Positions 1-8,600 of a stretch of 28,560 nt of DNA are shown here, piece after piece. A program made the translations under genes and the position numbers. The stretch's first letter is position 1. Each line of letters opens with the position of its first letter. The stretch spans positions 1-28,560 of the forward strand of contig JAUCBJ010003576.1 of assembly GCA_032718475.1 (NCBI GenBank), written 5' to 3'. This DNA comes from Nemertoderma westbladi. Lineage: Eukaryota > Xenacoelomorpha > Nemertodermatida > Nemertodermatidae. The notes below the pieces were generated by a model. The model was given only the letters and a program-made list of their open reading frames with translations, was not told where the DNA came from and did no database searches.

Positions 1-1
1 T

Positions 2-304
2 GCCTTCACACTAGTCGAAGAATGGGTGGCCGAAGAGATAGGATTGAGAACAAGGCCAAGCAGAATGGCGGTAACAACCATCTCTAGCAAAGATGAGATC
101 CTGGAGATGAGAACAGGACGGTGCGCAATTGCAGCAGTGGCACCGGGATGCGACTATGGGGCAACCATCGACCCCATCCAAGTGATAGAGTCAATTAATA
201 TCAATGCCAGGCAGCCAACCAACATCGAGGTCGAGCAATACAAATTCCTGGACGACATTGACTTCTCAATCCAGATGTGGACGTTAGGAAGGTATCCATC
301 ATAG
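2..304 (+). pseudogene. BEL/Pao pol, N-terminal protease-like (DUF1758) part, frame broken
   Basis: The frame is open from the left window edge, so the true start lies outside. It reads the middle of a DUF1758 peptidase-like domain and runs into a stop at 304. The homologous continuation (IIVGMD, then a GWTLSGP box) lies in the next frame from about 271. The simplest explanation is loss of one base around 265-275, at the run reading aatccag. The domain is the BEL/Pao counterpart of the retropepsin that matures the polyprotein. The active-site D-S/T-G of the domain would lie to the left of the window and is not seen. Whether the break is a genuine lesion, a programmed frameshift or a sequencing error cannot be told from one copy. 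Confidence 0.7.
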
Positions 305-2628
305 TAGGAATGGACTGCCCAACGGCCCACGAAAGAATGCAAACGGTCTTCGGCGAAGACAAGCAGTGCGACCCGGTGGCGATATTAACACCATTCGGGT
401 GGACGCTGAGTGGCCCAATCAAGAGCAAGATACCATTTAGGATGTCGGAGACATCAGGATGCATGTTCGCGGGAACAATGCAGGAAATGGGTGATGAGGG
501 AGCAGAGGAGCAGCTTAAAAGACTGCTCAGACAAGATTTCGAGGGGCTGAAAGAAACCGGGGTCGGGACCTCGGTAGAAGACAAACAGGCTTTACAAAGC
601 GTAGAAGAATCGATGAAGTGTGACGAGGGGCGGTATACTATAGGAATGGTATGGAAACTACCGAAAATACCACTGCCCGATAACAGAGGGATGGTACTCA
701 CGAGACTCCGCAAGCTGAAACAAACACTAAAACGGAGCCCCGAGAAGAATGAGTACATCCACAGAACGATTAAGAAGTACGTCGAGAAAGGATGGGCCGT
801 GGAGTTACCGGTCGACGAACCGAACACGGACAGGACATATTACCTGCCACTCCACGTGGCTTTAGACCCAAAGAAAGGTAAACTAAGGATGGTAGTCGAC
901 GCATCGGCAAAGACCGACGGAAAATGCTTAAACGATTACCTGTTAGAAGGCCCAAATATTTACAATTCGGGCATAGAGGTGTTACTTAGATTTCGAAATG
1001 GGAAACACGCCTTCACGTGTGACATAGAAGGCATGTTCAACCAAGTCCGTGTAACGGAAGAAGATAGCGACAGTCAACGCTTCTTATGGTATAACGGCGA
1101 GGAAGAACCGTCGATAATACCGGCATACAAGATGGTAGTACAGAACATGGGGGCGAAGTCGTCTTCATTTAAGACGACTATGGCAGTGAGAGACACAGTG
1201 AAAGGGAAGGACGATAGATACAGCAGTAGGGCCGTCGATATGATTCGACGCGGCTTCTACGTAGACGACGGAATGGAGTCTGGGAATACGGTTAAGGAGA
1301 TACTGGACACAGGGCGCGAGGTTCGCGACATCCTAAAAGGATCCGGCTTTAACCTGACCAAATTCCAATCCAGTTCGGAAGAATTTATCAAGGCAATAGA
1401 AGACAAGAGGCCAGAATCGACCATGGATAATCCAACAACAGTCAAAGGGCAGGACATGGCGAATAGGAGAACACAATCTCAACAGAAGGCATTGGGAATC
1501 GTGTGGGATAGAGAGACAGACAAACTGAAGTATCAGCTGAGCCAGGAGGGCGCAGACACCCATACGAAGAGGGGCTATGTATCGTATATAGCAAGGATAT
1601 ACGATCCCCTAGGCCTAGCATCCCCATTATTAGTCACGGGGAAACAGATACTCAAGAGAGTATACAAATTGAAGGATGAGTGGGACGTAGAGGTACCAGG
1701 GGAAATCAAGAAACAGTGGAGTAAGTGGACAGGTGACTTGGAGAAGATGGGAACATACAACATGCCACGAGTGTATTTCCCGGATGGGAACATGACGAAT
1801 CTGGACTTACACATGTTCTCCGATGCGTCGTTGGAGGCGTACGGAGCGGCACTCTATTTAGTACAACGAGAGGGGGCTCAAAAGCCCAGACTAGCCTTTA
1901 GCAAAGCAAAGTCGACGCCGCCAGATTCAGCATCAGTTCCCAAGTTAGAATTGACAGCTGCGAGACTAGGAGTAAGAGCCACAGCCTACCTAGTGGATAC
2001 TATTCCCAACATAGTGGAGACACACTACTGGACGGACTCCATGGTAGTGCTTGGTTGGCTACATAACGAAAGGACCAGATATCCGATATTCGTCGCAAAT
2101 AGAGTGGACGAGATAAGGGCGACCACAGAACTGGAAAGGTGGCACTACTGCCCAACAGACGAGAACCCAGCGGACTTGTTGTCGAGGGGCGTGGTACGCC
2201 ACACTTTCTTGAAGAAGGAAGTATTGTGGCAACATGGGCCACAATTTCTGAGCAATAAGGAGGCCTGGCCGCCGATGAGAAAGGTGGATCCGGGCTCAGA
2301 AGTAGTGTCAGAGGGAGAAGAAGGAGATTCGGAGGGAGAAGAGATATACTCCCAGATGGTGAGGGAGATTAGGGACGTGCAACCAAAACGAGAACTGTGC
2401 GATAACCCGACGGATAAACTCCTCAGCTACAGTTCTAGTTGGTATAAGACCAAGAAACTAGTGGCGTACTGGAGAGCCTTCGGGAATTTCCTCGCGGGAG
2501 TCGGCAAGAACAAGAAGATCAAGACATACATAGATCTGGAAGGAGCGGCCAAGGCAATCATCCGCTATGAACAACGAAAGAACTATGGCGACGAGGTGGA
2601 ACGCGTCGGTAACCAACAACACCTTTGA
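277..2628 (+). CDS. BEL/Pao pol: protease C-terminus, reverse transcriptase and RNase H
   Basis: This is a 783-codon open stretch. The first Met-like codon is not a real start; the frame continues the DUF1758 domain, with a GMD turn and the GWTLSGP box near residues 10-50. The RT palm follows, with a catalytic Asp in DIEGMF at about residue 249 (codon at 1021-1023) and the YVDD box at residues 328-331 (1258-1269). The segment DPLGLASP marks the RT connection region. RNase H is recognisable by SDASLEAYGA, a Glu in KLELTAA, TDSMVVLGWL and ENPADLLSRG, so the four acidic residues expected of RNase H are present. An acidic Glu/Gly/Ser-rich stretch follows near 2300-2345. The product would copy element RNA into DNA and degrade the RNA template in virus-like particles. 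The frame ends at a TGA, but the same frame stays open beyond it into integrase. Confidence 0.92.
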   Translation: MDVRKVSIIVGMDCPTAHERMQTVFGEDKQCDPVAILTPFGWTLSGPIKSKIPFRMSETSGCMFAGTMQEMGDEGAEEQLKRLLRQDFEGLKETGVGTSVEDKQALQSVEESMKCDEGRYTIGMVWKLPKIPLPDNRGMVLTRLRKLKQTLKRSPEKNEYIHRTIKKYVEKGWAVELPVDEPNTDRTYYLPLHVALDPKKGKLRMVVDASAKTDGKCLNDYLLEGPNIYNSGIEVLLRFRNGKHAFTCDIEGMFNQVRVTEEDSDSQRFLWYNGEEEPSIIPAYKMVVQNMGAKSSSFKTTMAVRDTVKGKDDRYSSRAVDMIRRGFYVDDGMESGNTVKEILDTGREVRDILKGSGFNLTKFQSSSEEFIKAIEDKRPESTMDNPTTVKGQDMANRRTQSQQKALGIVWDRETDKLKYQLSQEGADTHTKRGYVSYIARIYDPLGLASPLLVTGKQILKRVYKLKDEWDVEVPGEIKKQWSKWTGDLEKMGTYNMPRVYFPDGNMTNLDLHMFSDASLEAYGAALYLVQREGAQKPRLAFSKAKSTPPDSASVPKLELTAARLGVRATAYLVDTIPNIVETHYWTDSMVVLGWLHNERTRYPIFVANRVDEIRATTELERWHYCPTDENPADLLSRGVVRHTFLKKEVLWQHGPQFLSNKEAWPPMRKVDPGSEVVSEGEEGDSEGEEIYSQMVREIRDVQPKRELCDNPTDKLLSYSSSWYKTKKLVAYWRAFGNFLAGVGKNKKIKTYIDLEGAAKAIIRYEQRKNYGDEVERVGNQQHL
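2626..2628 (+). other. In-frame TGA between RNase H and integrase
   Basis: This single TGA interrupts an otherwise continuous frame running from about 271 to 3897. The 18 codons after it (2629-2682) contain no stop and link directly to the integrase ORF. The next codon is CGG, giving TGA-CGG, a context known from viral stop-codon readthrough. It could equally be a CGA arginine codon mutated at a CpG. Confidence 0.8.
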
Positions 2629-3897
2629 CGGGACAGCGAGCTGATCGCACTGTCGCCACAACTTAACGACAACGGGATTCTAGTGATGAACTCTAGGGTG
2701 GGATACAACAACAGCATAATTGTGCCACCGAAGCCCATCATAATCCCCACAGGATCGCCGATAGTTCACCAGATTATCTGGGACTCCCACAAGTCGATAT
2801 TGCACGGGGGCACCAACAGAACTCTCACGGAGATAAGGAGAACCTTTTGGGTCAAACAGTTAAGGAAGAAGGTAAAAGCGGTGGTGGGGCAGTGCCAGAC
2901 CTGCCGACGAGCGAAGAAGGAGCGAGCCATACAAGAGATGGCGCCACTACCAGCTAGTAGAGTAAGACAGCACGACCCGCCATTTACGCATTGCGGTGTG
3001 GACATGTTCGGGCCGATAAAGATCAAGGTGATGCGGCACACGGAGAAACGCTACAGCATCATCTTCGTATGTAACAACACGCGGGCAGTAGGGATAGAAC
3101 TCGCCCAGGATGCAACCGCATCAGCATTCATTAATGCCTTAGAAAGATTTAGAGACCGCAAAGGTGGGACGATCGCAGTGATATACAGCGACAACGGCAC
3201 AAACTTTGTGGGCGCAGAGAATGAGATGGCAGAGGCCTTGGACATCTTGGAAGGGGAGGAAGTCAGGGCGGCCATGAGAAGACGACAAGTAAAGTGGGAG
3301 AGAAGGACGCCATATGCACCACATACACTAGGATGCGTCGAGAGACTGGTGGGCAGTTCAAAGCGTCTAATGACGAAGCTAATGAACACCCACATGGTCA
3401 CTGAGGACGTCTTACGGACAGTGCTTGCGAAGTGCGAGGGGATCATTAATAGCAGACCTCTATATCCGGAGAATGATGACCCTGAGTCACTAGACGTGCT
3501 GACGCCTAGCCATTTTCTAATGGAAAGGCCAGCGACCATCGACATGCGGGGTGTAGATCCAGACGACATACACTCCCGCCAGAGTTGGAAAGTCGCTAAA
3601 GCAATAAGCGCGGAATATTGGGGGAGGTGGGTTGAAGAATACCTACCCACGCTCCATAAAAGAAGCAAATGGAGGAAGCCGAATAGGGAGTTAAGAGTAG
3701 GAGATCTCGTAATCGTCACGGATGATACTATCATCAACAACCAATGGCGGTTGGCGAGAATTGTAGGCACTTACTCCGATGAGGACGGAAGAGTCCGATC
3801 GGTAGAAGTGCGGATAAGTGGTAAGATAGGTGCGAAGGACAGAAAAACCTACAGGAGAGCTGTAGGCAAATGCTGTCTGCTAGAAGGGGCACCTTAG
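2629..3897 (+). CDS. BEL/Pao integrase with C-terminal DUF5641-like domain
   Basis: This is the same frame as the RT/RNase H ORF; the first ATG is at 2683. Residues encoded from about 2767 to 2910 form the HHCC zinc-binding region, with two His codons around an HGG motif and the pair CQTC. The catalytic triad is D at 3001-3003 (CGVDMFGP), D at 3190-3192 (YSDNGTNF) and E at 3340-3342 (GCVERLV). The second Asp and the Glu are 50 residues apart, which fits BEL/Pao integrases. The C-terminal part, with RVGDLVIV and QWRLARI, matches the small DUF5641 domain that ends BEL/Pao pol. It ends at TAG followed by a second TAG at 3898. The protein would insert the element cDNA into the host chromosome. 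No lesion is visible. Confidence 0.92.
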   Translation, partial: RDSELIALSPQLNDNGILVMNSRVGYNNSIIVPPKPIIIPTGSPIVHQIIWDSHKSILHGGTNRTLTEIRRTFWVKQLRKKVKAVVGQCQTCRRAKKERAIQEMAPLPASRVRQHDPPFTHCGVDMFGPIKIKVMRHTEKRYSIIFVCNNTRAVGIELAQDATASAFINALERFRDRKGGTIAVIYSDNGTNFVGAENEMAEALDILEGEEVRAAMRRRQVKWERRTPYAPHTLGCVERLVGSSKRLMTKLMNTHMVTEDVLRTVLAKCEGIINSRPLYPENDDPESLDVLTPSHFLMERPATIDMRGVDPDDIHSRQSWKVAKAISAEYWGRWVEEYLPTLHKRSKWRKPNRELRVGDLVIVTDDTIINNQWRLARIVGTYSDEDGRVRSVEVRISGKIGAKDRKTYRRAVGKCCLLEGAP

Positions 3898-3943
3898 TAG
3901 AGTTAGATAAGAGTTTAGTCGTCCAAGAATTGGACTGAGGGGG

Positions 3944-3973
3944 GTGGGATTAAGGGCGAGACGCCCTTCCCAC
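3944..3973 (+). other. Strong hairpin just after pol, followed by A-rich tract
   Basis: AAGGGCG (3952-3958) pairs with CGCCCTT (3962-3968) around a 3-base loop, and GTGGG (3944-3948) pairs with CCCAC (3969-3973), with a 3-base bulge. It lies 47 bp beyond the pol stop, directly after the purine run GAGGGGGG. An A-rich tract follows with two AATAAA hexamers (3987-3997). It may be a 3'-end or polypurine-tract structure of the retrotransposon. Alternatively the purine run is the real PPT and an LTR begins at TGGG (3945). Confidence 0.6.
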
Positions 3974-4046
3974 ACAAAAAATACAAAATAAAATAAAATA
4001 ATAGTACATAGTAGGTACGCAGTTAGTAGGCAGAAGTTAGTTAAGA

Positions 4047-4290
4047 GGTACGTAGTACCTTTAGTTAGTTAGTTAGGAGGTACGTAGTACCTAGAGTTAG
4101 TTAGTCAGTAAGAAGGTACGTAGTACCGCTAGTTAGGGAGTTAGAGGGTACGTAGTACCGTTAGTTAGTCAGTAAGAAGGTACGTAGTACCATTAGTTAG
4201 AGAGTTAGAGGGTACGTAGTACCGTTAGTTAGAGAAGAGTTAGAGGGTACATAGTACCGTTAGTTAGAGAGTTAGAGGGTACGTAGTACC
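4047..4290 (+). repeat. Tandem array 1 of GGTAC-GTA-GTACC hairpin units
   Basis: Eight copies of the 13-mer GGTACGTAGTACC (5-bp stem, GTA loop) start at about 4047, 4079, 4115, 4147, 4179, 4211, 4246 and 4278. The copy at 4246 has CAT in the loop region. They are spaced 31-36 bp apart by TTAG-rich linkers such as GTTAGTTAGAGAGTTAGAG. Each unit can form a small hairpin. The array lies between the integrase stop and the candidate LTR start. Confidence 0.95.
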
Positions 4291-4332
4291 GCTAGTTAGA
4301 GAAGGTGTTACGGTATATGGCGCTGTATCCAC

Positions 4333-4437
4333 ATTATTAGTCATTATGCAGTATGCAATATTAGTCCGTTATGCAGTATGCAATATTAGTCCGTTATACT
4401 GTACGTAATATTAGTCCGTTGTGCAGCATAATATTTT
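4333..4437 (+). repeat. Four degenerate ~25-bp tandem repeats
   Basis: The unit TTATGCAGTATGCAATATTA plus GTCCG is repeated about four times with increasing divergence to the right (GTCCGTTATACTG, then GTCCGTTGTGCAG). It lies just inside the candidate LTR. Such short repeats in U3 regions often hold regulatory sites, but no known factor site is recognised here. Confidence 0.8.
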
Positions 4438-4742
4438 AGATAAGGCATAATAACGCAATGATATTTAGATAGGGAATTCGAAACACCCATATATTTGAAT
4501 CCATCCATTTTGTATAGTATGTAGCCCTACCTACGTAATTTTGTATTAGGATATATGTAGATAGTCCCAGGGTAGCAAGTTTATTCGGACCCTGGATTTT
4601 GTGCTTGCTGATATTAGCATCAATAGGGCTATCATATAGGGACGCTGTCCTGGCCATTCAGCAGCCAGGGACGCGAACCATTACCATATATGGTAATAAT
4701 TCGAGGTTTGGGCAAGCGATAGGGCTACAATCCGGCCTCCTT

Positions 4743-4851
4743 ATTGGACTAACTGCTTCCAGGTTGGTCTGATGCTAGCACGGACTGGAGAGCCAATAGG
4801 AGAGCGATTGAGTCACCCTATTGCATCACCCCATCCGGATCACCTATAAAT
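4743..4851 (+). promoter_or_regulatory. Candidate Pol II promoter: CCAAT boxes and TATA box
   Basis: An inverted CCAAT box (ATTGG, 4743-4747), a direct one (CCAAT, 4793-4797) and a TATA-like CTATAAAT (4844-4851) are arranged in promoter order, with a GC-richer stretch between them. The spacing and position inside the putative LTR suggest that transcription of the downstream element starts near 4875-4880. No experimental or comparative support is available from the window. Confidence 0.45.
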
Positions 4852-5190
4852 TGGCGGTGTGCCGGTAGAGCCTTATATGACACCTCACATGATCTGCTAT
4901 CACCTTTTGTACTTGCTGAGCTGTCCCTATTCATTTTTGACGGATATTTTAGCGTATTTTCTGCAATTTGCTAATTTTGATTAGTTTCTTGAAATGATTT
5001 GCTAGTGCGATTACCCTTGCTTGTGTTTCTCAATTAATTCCTTCGATTACTGCTAATTACAACTGAACTATGATTTCTACCTTTTGATTAATGGTTCTAT
5101 GTGATTCTTTTCTGCGCAATAATCCTAAGGGATTTCTGAGACTGTCAGACTTTGTGATTTGCATGCGCCGCTACGGTAGCTATTAGCATA

Positions 5191-6517
5191 ATGGAGGGCT
5201 AAGGCGCCAGTGGGCGGTGGGCACATCGGGGGGTTAGCGACGAAGGGAGAGCGGAGGATTCAAAAGCGGGCAACGCTGGCGGGGAGTCACCGTTGCGGTC
5301 GGGTAGTTAACGCTGTGGTATGCAGACCAATCGCTGGTACAGTAATTAGGGGGCTGATGATCCAGGTTTCGTCTCTATTTAGTATTAGGGGGGCAGGAAT
5401 CAGGTTAGTTAGGAGTCCTATATGTACCCGGGAGAGGCCTGCACGTATCACAACGTTGAGTGTGGAGTACGAGTAGTGAATCGCATAATTGTGGGCTATA
5501 CAGTAGTTAACTGCATAATTGCGAACTGTGATTGCTGACGCTGATTGGTGTGTTACTGAAGTGTGCCTATGATTGCGAATGTTTAGGTAGGCGCTCTTTT
5601 CTCTTTGATTGATTTCTATTTCTTAGTTACAACAATTAGTTACTGATTAGGTCAAAGTAATACGGCAATGTAGGCTATTACTAGCGAAACCTGTTGCGTG
5701 ATAAATTAGAATTACGTATTCTGGAACTCTTAGTAATTAGTACGCTGTTAAATATTTGTGACTGTAATTGATTAGTAAAAATTAAGAATTAGTACGCAGC
5801 ATAGCGGAGAGTAGCTAAGGTAATAATTAGAGTACTGTAAACTATTCACACTGAGCGGTTATTTGCATTAGCGGGCAATCAGCTAGAACGCACTATTCGG
5901 CACACACGAAACGCTAGTAATTTGCTGGCCTAAAGCCAGCTGCAGGCAAGTTTAGACCCAGAGCGGTACTATCCACGAGAGACAAATACTGTACCATTTT
6001 GATATTTAAATATTCTCGCATTCACACATACGTTAGAGAACCCCCAGTATTCGCGATTAGAAAGGACGTAGGCAATAGCGTGCTTTAATAGTGATAAATT
6101 TAGGCGTAGGAATACTCTGAGTGCAAAGCTTCTCGCACTCGTCTTAAGTAAGCTTAGGGAGCCGACTCGGGTTTATTGTTTTGGTTATTCCCGCGTGGCT
6201 CATAGATTCGAACAGTTAGCTCTCTGTCGAGCAATCGGTAGAGAAAGGAACAAGCGATTTTGCAAGAGCTGTGTAAAATTAGTAAAATATATTAGCGGAC
6301 GGCAGATTAGCGCCATCTAACGGTAAGTAGCGGTTTTGTATTTAGCAACCTTTACAATTTAGTAATATCACGCTCCTGATCCCCTTTACTTAACAGTAGA
6401 GCAGCCTTTGTGTCTTATTGGTTAGGCGAGAGCTCATTAGGTTGGCAGAAGGATATTAACGGGTATTGGTCTGTTCAACAGTTCTGCTGTTAGTATAGGT
6501 GTCGCGGTTGTTTATCA
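5191..6517 (+). other. Non-coding leader-like region, no gene recognised
   Basis: There is no ORF with recognisable protein similarity. An 88-codon open stretch at 5210-5476 has no motif and is probably chance. A hairpin pairs GAGCC (6159-6163) and CGGG (6168-6171) with CCCG (6190-6193) and GGCTC (6197-6201). If the LTR assignment is right, this is an unusually long 5' leader between the LTR and the gag-like ORF. Confidence 0.5.
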
Positions 6518-6537
6518 GAAGGGTTAGAGGGTGCGTA

Positions 6538-6730
6538 GGTACGTAGTACCGTTAGTTAGAGAAGAGTTAGAGGGTACGTAGTACCGTTAGTTAGAGAAGA
6601 GTTAGAGGGTACGTAGTACCGTTAGTTAGAGAAGAGTTAGAGGGTACGTAGTACCGTTAGTTAGAGGAGAGTTAGAGGGTACGTAGTACCGTTAGTTAGT
6701 TAGAATTAGAGTTAGAGGGTACGTAGTACC
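6538..6730 (+). repeat. Tandem array 2 of GGTAC-GTA-GTACC hairpin units
   Basis: Six copies of GGTACGTAGTACC start at 6538, 6573, 6608, 6643, 6678 and 6718. The first four intervals are exactly 35 bp with almost identical linkers (GTTAGTTAGAGAAGAGTTAG), and the last is 40 bp. It is the same unit as array 1 but more homogeneous, so it was amplified or homogenised more recently. It lies upstream of the gag-like ORF, whereas array 1 lies downstream of pol. Confidence 0.95.
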
Positions 6731-7171
6731 GTTAGTTAGGAGAGAGAGAGTAAGAGGTAAAAGGGGAATATAAGATATAGATATTAGTTAGCAGTTAGTA
6801 GCAAGAGGGGGGCATAGGAGTACAGTTGCATAGATCGTGTAGGCAGCGCGACATATACTGCTGTACTGCACAGGCCCACAGAGTAGACCAGAATGTGGAT
6901 TAGGAGATAGAATAATCCATCCATAGGCAGTAGCAAGTAATAGGAAACAGTAAGGTAGCAGGATTGAAATTAAAATCAAAATAAAATTAGAATAAGAATA
7001 GGGCTAAGAAGGGGAACAAATTATGGTAACAGTAGTAAGAATAGGCAATAACTCGAAAATTCAGAAAGAGATAGGCCATCGAACTGAGCTTAAACCACCT
7101 AAACCCATCACTCATCACGTTTGCGCCTTGGCAAGGCACCACTTACGGGTGAGCGATCGGGCAGAGTTCGA

Positions 7172-8067
7172 GATGGCAGGCAAACTTGTGAGAGAGGAGA
7201 GAAGCAGAGGAGAGGGAGGAGGAAGCTTGGGCGCAGAGCTACGGCTTCGAGGAACAAGCAGCCTTAGACGAACTTCGTTGGGCTTCGTCAGGGAGTTCGG
7301 GGGAGTCTCTATGGAAAGAACTAGGGTGGATGGTGGGACCACCGAAACAGTCAACGTCGGGATTGCAAGCGATTCCCACACCAGCGGGCGCCGAGGGCGA
7401 CCAACCGCAAAGGAGGCTAGGGGAGCTTGAGGAATGGAGAGTTACGGGCAGGAACCAAGGTGGAAAGGGACATAGTGGATCCACCGGGATACCGGGGTTG
7501 GAACCACTGCGAGAGGAGGACGAGGACGACGACGAGTTCGGAGAAATGCCGCCCATCGAAAGGATAGGCCACTCGGACACGGACTGGGTTGGCGGGAGGG
7601 TGGTGACGACCAGTGGGGCGAGAGCCTTCTGGGACAAACCCGGCAAGCGGGCCTGGGTGCACAAGGAGCCGGCGATGGATTTCGCGGGGAGCACTATCAG
7701 GTTGGGCAAGCAACCGGGGACGGCACCACGGGTAGTATTCGGGGAGACGATGCCCGAGAGGGGCGGAGAGATCGACGTAGACAGAGACGCTAACGTGGAG
7801 AAATTCGCCTATCAGCGACTCCACAGACCGCGGAGATCGCTTGGGATGAAAGACGACGTGGGGCGGGAGACATTGGTACTCGGTTGCGGCTACTGTGGGA
7901 GACAGACCCACCAGAAAAGGAGCTGCTTGTACCGGTTCCAGAAAGGGACCAGCTGTGTCTACTGCCACGAGAAGAGCCACAGGATGGGAGCGTGTCCACG
8001 GTTGCAGAACCGATGTCCGAAGTGCAACTTTCGGGGACACCACGGACGCCAAGGAGGGATGGACTGA
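7172..8067 (+). pseudogene. Gag-like ORF with CCHC zinc knuckles, one frame shift
   Basis: An ATG at 7172 in strong context (GAGATGG) opens a short frame. Near 7190 the coherent reading moves to the next frame, which is open from 7192 to 8067. That frame is acidic and Gly/Pro-rich and ends in nucleocapsid knuckles. Two are complete CX2CX4HX4C motifs (CGYCGRQTHQKRSC and CVYCHEKSHRMGAC). A third, CPKCNFRGHH, lacks the last Cys. This order of knuckles, ending in CxxC...HH, resembles BEL/Pao Gag, which packages element RNA. Purine-rich codon use resembles the pol at 277-3897, so it may be the same family. The usual DUF1759 capsid domain is not evident, and no protease or RT follows, so the copy is deleted after gag. 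Confidence is good for a retroelement Gag and lower for the family. Confidence 0.65.
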
Positions 8068-8600
8068 GGCTTTGATGTAGTGCGCCTGGAAGGCGCCACG
8101 TGAGACGTACGAACTATTAAGTACAAATCTAATTAATGCAAATAATCATATAAGTGCAATTTTGTATGTACGTAAGTAGTAATCAGTAATCTACAAATAT
8201 TTACGTTCGGAGTAAGTACTATAGTCATACAACCTTTCTCAATTAGCTACTGGGACTGGGGGGATAACTGACTATAGCACTATGGACAAGACACCAGACG
8301 ATTTCACACTTCTTGAGTGCGATGGCACAAAAGGGGGGGGAGATCCGTCAGAAGGGGTGAGGAAGTCGAAGTGGGGTTGAGGGACGGAGTAATGGTGCGA
8401 AGTGCGCAGAGAGTGCGGACGCAATTCTAGTGTGGGGGGGGGGGGGGGGAGAATGAGAGGCTGAGTGAGGGACGAGGAGGTCCGAGGGTATATGAGAGTT
8501 AGAGTGAGGGTGGAGTAGAGTCAAGGGCGAAAGTGTTGGGGAAACAAAAGTTGCGCGAGAGGTGAGCGCGATTGGCCCGACATGAGACGCCAGGCATAGA
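8068..8600. other. Non-coding G-rich stretch with a 16-G tract
   Basis: No coding region is supported. The plus strand is strongly purine-rich from about 8330 to 8560, with a run of 16 G at 8434-8449. A short palindromic segment, GCGCCTGGAAGGCGCC, lies at 8081-8096, just after the gag-like stop. This marks the start of the segment where the plus-strand element loses its pol. Confidence 0.6.

Larger units (their letters stand above)
1..4305 (+). mobile_element. BEL/Pao LTR retrotransposon, pol and 3' region (copy A)
   Basis: The stretch contains, in order, a DUF1758-type aspartic protease-like segment, reverse transcriptase with a YVDD box, RNase H, an HHCC zinc-binding plus DDE integrase, and a C-terminal DUF5641-like segment. 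This order with RNase H before integrase, plus motifs such as GWTLSGP, DPLGLASP and ENPADLLSRG, is diagnostic of the BEL/Pao superfamily. The copy enters from the left window edge, so gag and the 5' LTR are not visible. Only two coding lesions are seen, a one-base frame break near 270 and an in-frame TGA at 2626-2628. All RT, RNase H and integrase catalytic residues I looked for are present, so this is probably a young copy. The right limit is uncertain because two polypurine/TG boundaries are possible, at 3945 and 4306. Confidence 0.9.
4306..5190 (+). other. Putative LTR of the BEL/Pao element (boundaries uncertain)
   Basis: The sequence TGTTACGG starts at 4306 directly after a short purine stretch (agagaagg), as expected for an LTR that follows a polypurine tract. 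The segment has promoter-like features (CCAAT boxes and a TATA box), and carries an 18-bp perfect palindrome, ATTACCATATATGGTAAT, at 4680-4697. A possible right end is ...TTAGCA at 5188, followed by TGGAGGGC from 5192 as a candidate primer-binding site. No second LTR copy is in the window to compare, so both ends are inferred. An alternative start at 3945 is equally arguable. Confidence 0.35.

Noticed and set aside
5210-5476. Short plus-strand ORF of 88 codons
   Set aside because: No motif, no start context and no similarity to retroelement domains. It lies in a leader-like region.
4047-6730. Regularly spaced palindromes looking like CRISPR repeats
   Set aside because: The intervals between the palindromes are themselves near-identical, so this is tandem repetition and not unique spacers. 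The context is a eukaryotic retrotransposon.
7239-8052. Minus-strand ORFs opposite the gag-like gene
   Set aside because: They are shadows in a GC-rich coding region. The plus strand carries zinc knuckles.
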